A stretch of 64,000 bases of DNA from Streptomyces noursei (GTDB taxonomy: Bacteria > Actinomycetota > Actinomycetes > Streptomycetales > Streptomycetaceae), in NCBI RefSeq assembly GCF_016917755.1, contig NZ_CP070326.1:8618001-8682000 (forward strand), given 5' to 3'. Within the stretch, counting starts at the first letter, position 1, and each line of letters starts with the position of its first letter. The position numbers and the translations under genes are program-made. Below are positions 60,653 through 64,000 of the stretch, piece after piece. Below the pieces are notes generated by a model, which was not told where the DNA came from, did not search any database, and worked only from the letters and a program-made list of their open reading frames with translations.

Positions 60653-63054
60653 CGACATTTACATTGACGCCCCTGAACCAGCCGGGCGGACCGCTGGTGG
60701 ACTTCCTCACCGATCCCAGCGGCTTCTGGTCATGCACAAGCCGCGAATTCATCGCCTGGCTCGGGACGCAGACGCCGCTCCTTGCCCCCTGCGCCGCGGT
60801 CGCCGTGGCCGGCGGCTACGTACTGCGCCACCGCCTGCATCGGTGGCGTCAGTGCCGCCTGACCGAGGGCGCTCGCTGCGTGGACATCCTCGCGCCGCCC
60901 CACGTCGCCCCCAAGGGCGGCGAAGTCCTGTGGGCCCAGCTGTCGGGCCTCCTTCGCCCGTGGTGGCGTCGCATCACCACCGGGCAGCCCCACCTGGCCT
61001 TCGAATACACCTGGTCCCACACCGGACTGCGCATCCGCCTATGGGTCCCCGGCACCATTCCACTGGGCCTCGTCCGCCGTGCAGTCGAGGCCGCTTGGCC
61101 GGGCGCCCACACCCGCGTCACCGAACCCACCCCCCTCCTCCCGCCAGGTCACCCCCTCACTGCCGGCCGCCTGCGATCGGCCCGCCCCGACGTCCTGCCG
61201 CTACGCACTGACCACCCCACCGACCCCCTCCGCCCACTGCTACAAGCCGCCACCGGGATGACCGAAGGAGAGACTGCCTGCGTACAGGTCCTGGCCCGGC
61301 CAGCCACCGGCAGCGCACTGCGCCGCGCCCGCCGCCAGGCCCGACGCCTCAAGGCCGGCCATACCCCAGCCCGCTTGCCCGCCCTCGCGGCGCTCCTTCT
61401 CCACCGCCCCCAGCCCTCTGCCACCGGCAAGCAGGACCCGGAACACGGCTTGGTCGTGCGTCAGTCGGCGGCGAAACTCTCCGGCCCCCAGTGGCAATGC
61501 GCCCTTACCTACGCCGCCACCTGCGCCGTCAAGCAGGATCGGGCCGGTGATGTGGCGCGGGGGCGGGCTCATGCACTGGCGTCCGCCTTCGGTCTGTTCG
61601 CCGACCGCAACTACCTCACCCGCACCCGCCTCCGGCACCCCGAATCTCACCTCGCCGCCCGGCAGTTCCCCTCTTCCCGCTCCGCACTGCTGTCGGTGCC
61701 GGAACTGGCCGCCCTCGCCCACCTCCCCTCCGATGCCGACGCCCCCGGCCTGCAACGGGCCGGCGCCCGCTCCGTCCTCCCACCACCGCAAATCCCCGAA
61801 CCCGCACCCGGCAAGGGGGTCAAGCCGCTGGGCCGCTCGGACACCGGCGCCCGCCGAAGCGTAGGTCTCGCCGTCGCCGACGCCCGCCACCACCTCCACG
61901 TCATGGGCGCAACAGGCTCCGGCAAATCCACCCTCATCGCCAACCTCGTCCTCGACGACGTACACCATCACCGCGGAGTCATCGTCATCGACCCCAAAGG
62001 CGACCTGGTCACCGACCTATTGGACCGCCTGCCCGACACCTGCGCCGACCGCCTGGTCCTCATCGACCCCGACGCCCCCCACAGACCGCCGTGCCTGAAC
62101 GTCCTGGACGGCACCGACATCGACGTCGTCGTCGACAACATCACCGGCATCTTCCGCCGGATCTTCACCGCCTTCTGGGGACCGCGCACCGACGACCTCA
62201 TGCGCGCCGCCTGCCTGACCCTCCTCAAACACCGCAACCACACAGGCCAACTGGTCACCCTCGCCGACATCCCCCGCCTCCTGGGCGAATCCGCCTACCG
62301 CCTGCGCATCATCCCCACCCTCAAAGACCCGGTCCTACGGGGTTTCTGGGCCTGGTACGAGTCGATGTCCGAACCCTCCCGCGCCGCCGTCGTCGGCCCC
62401 GTGATGAACAAGCTGCGCGCCTTCCTGCTGCGCGACTTCGCCCGCCGCGCGATTGCCGCCGGCCCCTCCACCTTCGACCTCACCGAGGTTCTCAACGGCG
62501 GCATCCTGCTGGCCCGCCTCCCCAAAGGCGCCCTCGGTGAGGAGACCGTCCGCCTGCTCGGCTCCTTCATCGTCGCCGGCGCCTGGCAAGCCGCCGCAGC
62601 CCGCGCCCGTATGCCCGAGCACCAGCGGATCGACGCCACCTTGAACGTCGATGAAGCACACAACTTCCTCACCCTCCCGTATCCACTGGAGGACATGCTC
62701 GCCGAGGCCCGCGGCTACCGCCTGTCCATGCTCCTGGCCCACCAGCACCTCGCCCAACTCCCACGTGACCTGCGTGAAGGCATCTCCGCCAACGCCCGCA
62801 ACAAAGTCTTCTTCAACGCCTCCCCCGAAGACGCAAACGCCCTGGAACGCCACACCCTCCCCGCGCTGGCCGCCCACGACCTCGCCCACCTCGGCCCCTA
62901 CCAAGCCGCCGCCCACCTCCTCACCATTGGCGCGGAATCGGCCGCCTTCACCCTCACCACCCGCCCCCTACCGCCCCCGGTCCCCGGCCGAGCCGCAGAC
63001 CTCCGCGCAGCCGCCGACGGCCGCAACGGACCCCGTCCCGCCACCCGCCCCTGA
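60649..63054 (+). CDS. VirD4/TraG-type coupling protein
   Basis: An 801-aa coupling ATPase that brings the DNA-protein complex to the T4SS. One N-terminal membrane helix is near residues 45-62 (LAPCAAVAVAGGYVL). The motor has GATGSGKSTLIANLVLDD (Lys426), Walker B-type VIVIDPKGDLVTDLL, VDEAHNFLTL, and the sensor LLAHQHLAQLPRDL. GTG 60649 follows GGGCGGGGAG and overlaps the VirB4 stop; GTG 60640 is an alternative. The tail is disordered. Confidence 0.93.
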   Translation: MTTFTLTPLNQPGGPLVDFLTDPSGFWSCTSREFIAWLGTQTPLLAPCAAVAVAGGYVLRHRLHRWRQCRLTEGARCVDILAPPHVAPKGGEVLWAQLSGLLRPWWRRITTGQPHLAFEYTWSHTGLRIRLWVPGTIPLGLVRRAVEAAWPGAHTRVTEPTPLLPPGHPLTAGRLRSARPDVLPLRTDHPTDPLRPLLQAATGMTEGETACVQVLARPATGSALRRARRQARRLKAGHTPARLPALAALLLHRPQPSATGKQDPEHGLVVRQSAAKLSGPQWQCALTYAATCAVKQDRAGDVARGRAHALASAFGLFADRNYLTRTRLRHPESHLAARQFPSSRSALLSVPELAALAHLPSDADAPGLQRAGARSVLPPPQIPEPAPGKGVKPLGRSDTGARRSVGLAVADARHHLHVMGATGSGKSTLIANLVLDDVHHHRGVIVIDPKGDLVTDLLDRLPDTCADRLVLIDPDAPHRPPCLNVLDGTDIDVVVDNITGIFRRIFTAFWGPRTDDLMRAACLTLLKHRNHTGQLVTLADIPRLLGESAYRLRIIPTLKDPVLRGFWAWYESMSEPSRAAVVGPVMNKLRAFLLRDFARRAIAAGPSTFDLTEVLNGGILLARLPKGALGEETVRLLGSFIVAGAWQAAAARARMPEHQRIDATLNVDEAHNFLTLPYPLEDMLAEARGYRLSMLLAHQHLAQLPRDLREGISANARNKVFFNASPEDANALERHTLPALAAHDLAHLGPYQAAAHLLTIGAESAAFTLTTRPLPPPVPGRAADLRAAADGRNGPRPATRP

Positions 63055-63090
63055 CCAAACCGAAACACGAAGCCTTGGTGGTGACTTGCC

Positions 63091-64000
63091 ATGCCCGCAC
63101 TCCCACGCCCCACCTCCGGCCCCGGCTCCCGCTACACCGCCCGCGCCGCCACCACCCGCCGCCGCCCGAACCACCACCACACCAACATCGCGGCCCTCTC
63201 CCACATCCTCACCAACCGAGACCTCTGGCTGGTCCAGATGCTCCACGAACACCGCGTCCTGACCACCCACCAAATCGCCCGCCTCGCCTACACCTCACTG
63301 CGCTCCGCCCAACGCCGCCTGCGCGCCCTCCACCAGCACGCCATCCTGGACTCCTTCCGCCCCCTGACCGCCACCGGCTCCGCCCCCGAGCACTACACCC
63401 TCGGTCCTGCCGGAGCCGCCCTGCTGGCCGCACACGCCGGACTCGACACCGCCGCCCTCGGCTGGCGTCCCACCCACACCGGCCGCATCGCCTACTCCCC
63501 CTCCCTCGGCCACGACCTCGGCGTCAACGACCTCCTCACCCACCTCGCCGCCCACACCCGCACCACCCCCGACACTGGACTTCCCGTCTGGCTGTCCGAA
63601 CGCTCCGCGGCCCGGCGCTGGAGCGATCTGATCCGCCCCGACGCCTACGCCCACTGGCACGACGGCGACCGCCTCCTGCCGTTCTTTCTCGAATACGACA
63701 CCGGCAGCCAACCCCTCGCCCGCGTCGAAGCCAAACTCACCGGCTATGCCGCCTTCGTCACCGCCACCAACACCCACCCTGCACTGCTGATCCACACCCG
63801 CACCCAGTCCCGGGACCAAGCCCTCCGCAACCGCCTGGCCCAGTCCGCCCGCGAACTGAACCTGCACGTGGCGACCTCATCCGCCGACTTCACCACAGTG
63901 CGCCCCTGGGGACCTTGGTGGACTCCCCTCCAGCCAGGCGCCCGCCGCCTCACCCTCACTGATCTCGCGAACCAATGGCCCGGCCTCAGCCCTGCCTCCG
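63091..64000 (+). CDS. Replication-relaxation family protein (partial, runs off window)
   Basis: The open frame from ATG 63091 continues to the last base without a stop. An N-terminal Arg-rich stretch is followed by a winged-helix region (LWLVQMLHEHRVLTTHQIAR, LRSAQRRLRALHQHAILDSF) and then a nuclease-like part (FFLEYDTGSQPLARVEAKLT, with the acidic-Lys pattern E.D...E.K). This matches the replication-relaxation family found beside T4SS genes in actinobacterial elements. It may process or open the transfer origin. The start follows the coupling protein by 36 bp. Confidence 0.8.
   Translation, partial: MPALPRPTSGPGSRYTARAATTRRRPNHHHTNIAALSHILTNRDLWLVQMLHEHRVLTTHQIARLAYTSLRSAQRRLRALHQHAILDSFRPLTATGSAPEHYTLGPAGAALLAAHAGLDTAALGWRPTHTGRIAYSPSLGHDLGVNDLLTHLAAHTRTTPDTGLPVWLSERSAARRWSDLIRPDAYAHWHDGDRLLPFFLEYDTGSQPLARVEAKLTGYAAFVTATNTHPALLIHTRTQSRDQALRNRLAQSARELNLHVATSSADFTTVRPWGPWWTPLQPGARRLTLTDLANQWPGLSPAS

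Larger units (their letters stand above)
49290..64000. mobile_element. Integrative and conjugative element with type IV secretion genes (partial)
   Basis: The element starts at the disrupted DUF4442 gene and continues past the window end. It carries a serine integrase, two methyltransferase-type proteins with a coupled small protein, a sigma-like regulator, and a T4SS operon (pilin, VirB6/TrbL-like, PrgI-type, VirB4, VirD4-type, replication-relaxation). No TraB/FtsK-type gene is seen in this part. Lower codon bias near the integrase and a pseudogene inside support transfer. Missing from view are the relaxase, the replication genes and the right attachment site. Confidence 0.85.

Noticed and set aside
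63075..63962. Pro/His/Arg-rich plus-strand frame at the right end
   Set aside because: It is the out-of-frame shadow of the replication-relaxation gene, which has recognisable winged-helix sequence in its own frame.

Overview
The window looks like chromosomal DNA of a streptomycete or close relative (Streptomycetaceae). GC is very high with G/C-biased third codon positions, GTG and TTG starts are common, and several genes are typical of the group: a conservon (cvnABCD with cytochrome P450s), an ECF41 sigma factor with a SnoaL-like tail, a DUF1876 protein, tandem UspA proteins and a Tat-exported PhoD phosphatase. The assignment rests on gene content only; no rRNA or tRNA gene was seen.

Positions 1-48700 are a patchwork of short chromosomal operons. 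From left to right: a TetR regulator divergent from a membrane-protein/methyltransferase pair; purB and mug; a ROK regulator converging on a GntR (HutC-type) regulator that has its own palindromic operator; an ECF41 sigma factor and a VOC protein; phoD, a membrane ACT-GNAT fusion and a DUF885 protein; an Lrp regulator and sbcCD; a decayed patch (21.4-22.7 kb) with two eroded pseudogenes; a stress and carbohydrate island (UspA, DUF1876, nicotinate phosphoribosyltransferase, UspA, beta-phosphoglucomutase-like HAD, GH65 phosphorylase, APC permease); a mixed stretch of small metabolic, regulatory and transport genes; a seven-gene conservon operon cvnABCD-P450-P450-enoyl-CoA hydratase (37.5-43.6 kb); a lipoprotein esterase; an NTPase without an output domain; and a DedA protein.

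At about 49.29 kb the chromosome is interrupted. A DUF4442 (thioesterase-like) gene lacks its 5' part, and a large serine recombinase starts at the break. From there to the right edge lies an integrative and conjugative element (ICE), at least 14.7 kb long, whose far end is outside the window. It carries the integrase, two small proteins, two methyltransferase-type proteins, a regulatory region with two arrays of 11-bp phased repeats around a frameshifted dioxygenase remnant, a sigma-like regulator, and a type IV secretion operon: pilin, VirB6/TrbL-like channel, PrgI-type protein, VirB4 ATPase, VirD4-type coupling protein and a replication-relaxation protein cut by the window end. This differs from the single-protein TraB/FtsK-type transfer of classical Streptomyces elements.

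The best candidates for new biology are the regulatory and transfer region of the ICE (iteron arrays, a 15-bp inverted repeat before the secretion operon, the methyltransferase pair with a coupled 68-aa protein), the recombinase whose C-terminus is completed by host DNA, and the conservon operon whose first P450 lacks the ExxR arginine and ends in a Trp-rich basic tail.
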